A DNA stretch of 13,634 nt from Rickettsiales bacterium (GTDB lineage Bacteria > Pseudomonadota > Alphaproteobacteria > Rickettsiales > JANQQO01), in NCBI GenBank assembly GCA_028289305.1, contig JANQQO010000256.1, forward strand, positions 1 to 13,634, written 5' to 3'. Each line of letters begins with the position of its first letter. Position 1 is the stretch's first letter. Below, piece after piece: positions 12,566 to 13,634 of the stretch. Below the pieces are notes generated by a model that worked only from the letters and a program-made list of their open reading frames with translations, had not been told where the DNA came from and did no database searches. The position numbers were made by a program, and so were the translations under genes.

Positions 12566-13634
12566 ATGCCCACACCCCATGCTGATGCTACGTTAGAGAT
12601 CAATCTTGCGGCGATTGCCGCTAATTACCAGACATTACAGAAACGGGCTGCTGCGGCCGAGTGTGCGGCGGTGGTGAAGGCAAATGCTTATGGTTTGGGC
12701 GTGGAGGAAGTAGCACCCGCACTGGCGCAGGCGGGTTGCACGCAGTTTTTTGTGGCGACCTTGGATGAGGCGCTGCAGCTGCGGGATGTGCTGCCGGAAG
12801 TGGCGATTTATGTATTTAATGGTTTGCGAGCCGGCTGTGAGGAAGTATTTCATGCCAATGCGATTACGCCTGTGCTGAATGATGCGGAGCAGGTGGCGCT
12901 GTGGAATGATTATGGAAAGAAGCAAGAAGCGGCGGTGCCGGCGGTGTTGCATGTGGATACTGGGATGAACAGGTTAGGACTGATGCCAAGTGAGGTGGAG
13001 CAAGTGGCGCAGGAAGAGGTGCCGGCGATTGCCTGGCAGTATATCATGAGCCATTTGGCCTGTGCGAATCAGCCGGAGCATGCGCTTAATGCACAGCAGC
13101 AGGCAGCATTTCTGGCCGCTCGCGAGTATTTTCCCGATGTGCCAGGGAGTATCGCGAATTCCGCCGGTATTTTTTTAGGCGAGGCGTATCATGCCGAATT
13201 GGTGCGCCCTGGTGTGGCGCTTTATGGCGTGAATCATGCGCCGGTGGAGGGTATGCACGCCGTGGTGACGCTGACAGCACGGATTATTCAGCTGCGCGAG
13301 ATTGCTGCGCGGCAGACGGTGGGCTATGGCGCAACAAAAGAGGTGGAAGCGGGGTCGCGCTTAGCCACGGTGCCGGTGGGCTATGCAGATGGGTATTTTC
13401 GTGCATTGAGTAATTGTGGTGCGGTGGCGATTGCTGGGCAGAGGGCGCCTATTGTTGGTCGTGTGTCTATGGACTTGATTGTCGTGGATGTTACCGATAT
13501 ACCAGCAGAAGCGCTTTTTATTGGCGCGGAAGTTGAGCTCGTAGGCCCGCATATAGTGGTGGAAGAAGTGGCACAGCAGGCGGGTACGATTGGCTATGAA
13601 GTGTTAACGCGGCTGGGCGGGCGTTTTACGCGCG
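12566..13634 (+). CDS. alr: Alanine racemase, nearly complete, runs off the right edge
   Basis: PLP enzyme that interconverts L- and D-alanine, supplying D-Ala for peptidoglycan. I translated from ATG 12566, two bases after the dnaB stop, to the window end: 356 codons without a stop. PLP-binding Lys38 is in VVKANAYGLG, the opposing catalytic Tyr254 is in VGYGATKEV, and HVDTGMNRLG, VRPGVALYG, VGYADGY and GRVSMD are further signatures. The last visible residues (EVLTRLGGRFTR) are those that normally end the family, so only a few residues are missing. No strong ribosome site is seen, so translation is likely coupled to dnaB. Confidence 0.95.
   Translation, partial: MPTPHADATLEINLAAIAANYQTLQKRAAAAECAAVVKANAYGLGVEEVAPALAQAGCTQFFVATLDEALQLRDVLPEVAIYVFNGLRAGCEEVFHANAITPVLNDAEQVALWNDYGKKQEAAVPAVLHVDTGMNRLGLMPSEVEQVAQEEVPAIAWQYIMSHLACANQPEHALNAQQQAAFLAAREYFPDVPGSIANSAGIFLGEAYHAELVRPGVALYGVNHAPVEGMHAVVTLTARIIQLREIAARQTVGYGATKEVEAGSRLATVPVGYADGYFRALSNCGAVAIAGQRAPIVGRVSMDLIVVDVTDIPAEALFIGAEVELVGPHIVVEEVAQQAGTIGYEVLTRLGGRFTR

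Overview
The window looks like ordinary chromosomal backbone of an alphaproteobacterium. The evidence is gene order (hslU-hslV divergent from hisB-DUF2628-hisH-hisA-hisF-hisE, and rpsF-rpsR-rplI-dnaB-alr), an HslV with the short N-terminal extension common in this class, and a perfect CtrA-type box (TTAA-N7-TTAAC). GC looks intermediate and I cannot place it below class level. I see no tRNA, rRNA, CRISPR array or complete insertion sequence.

Layout. Positions 1-1419, minus strand: hslV, a 79-residue membrane protein and the 5' part of hslU, packed as one operon behind a heat-shock-like promoter. HslU homology stops near position 82, where the DNA appears to fold back on itself: the next piece of HslU is encoded on the opposite strand at 2-85. 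Positions 1502-7346, plus strand: histidine genes hisB, a DUF2628 membrane protein, hisH, hisA, hisF and hisE. HisB, HisH/HisF (the IGP synthase pair), HisA and HisE cover the middle and an early step of histidine synthesis; hisG, hisD, hisC and hisI are not here. The run is broken between hisA and hisF by a minus-strand four-helix membrane protein of unknown function and a plus-strand SAM methyltransferase.

Positions 7359-9143, minus strand: a 594-residue protein I do not recognise, with a coiled-coil segment and no export signal. The 192-bp region between it and rpsF holds the CtrA-type box and two hairpins, followed by a duplicated start of rpsF. Positions 9336-13634, plus strand: rpsF, rpsR, rplI (with a very long Ala/Lys/Glu tail), dnaB and an almost complete alr running off the right edge.

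The most unusual DNA is a palindromic repeat family with TATAGTC...GACTATA ends: a perfect 46-bp copy between hisF and hisE and a 146-bp copy between rplI and dnaB. It looks like a small non-autonomous mobile element or dispersed palindromic repeat. I did not find a clear new defence or biosynthetic system. The best leads are the palindrome family, the 594-residue gene with its CtrA box, the genes inserted into the his and hsl operons, and the rpsF leader.
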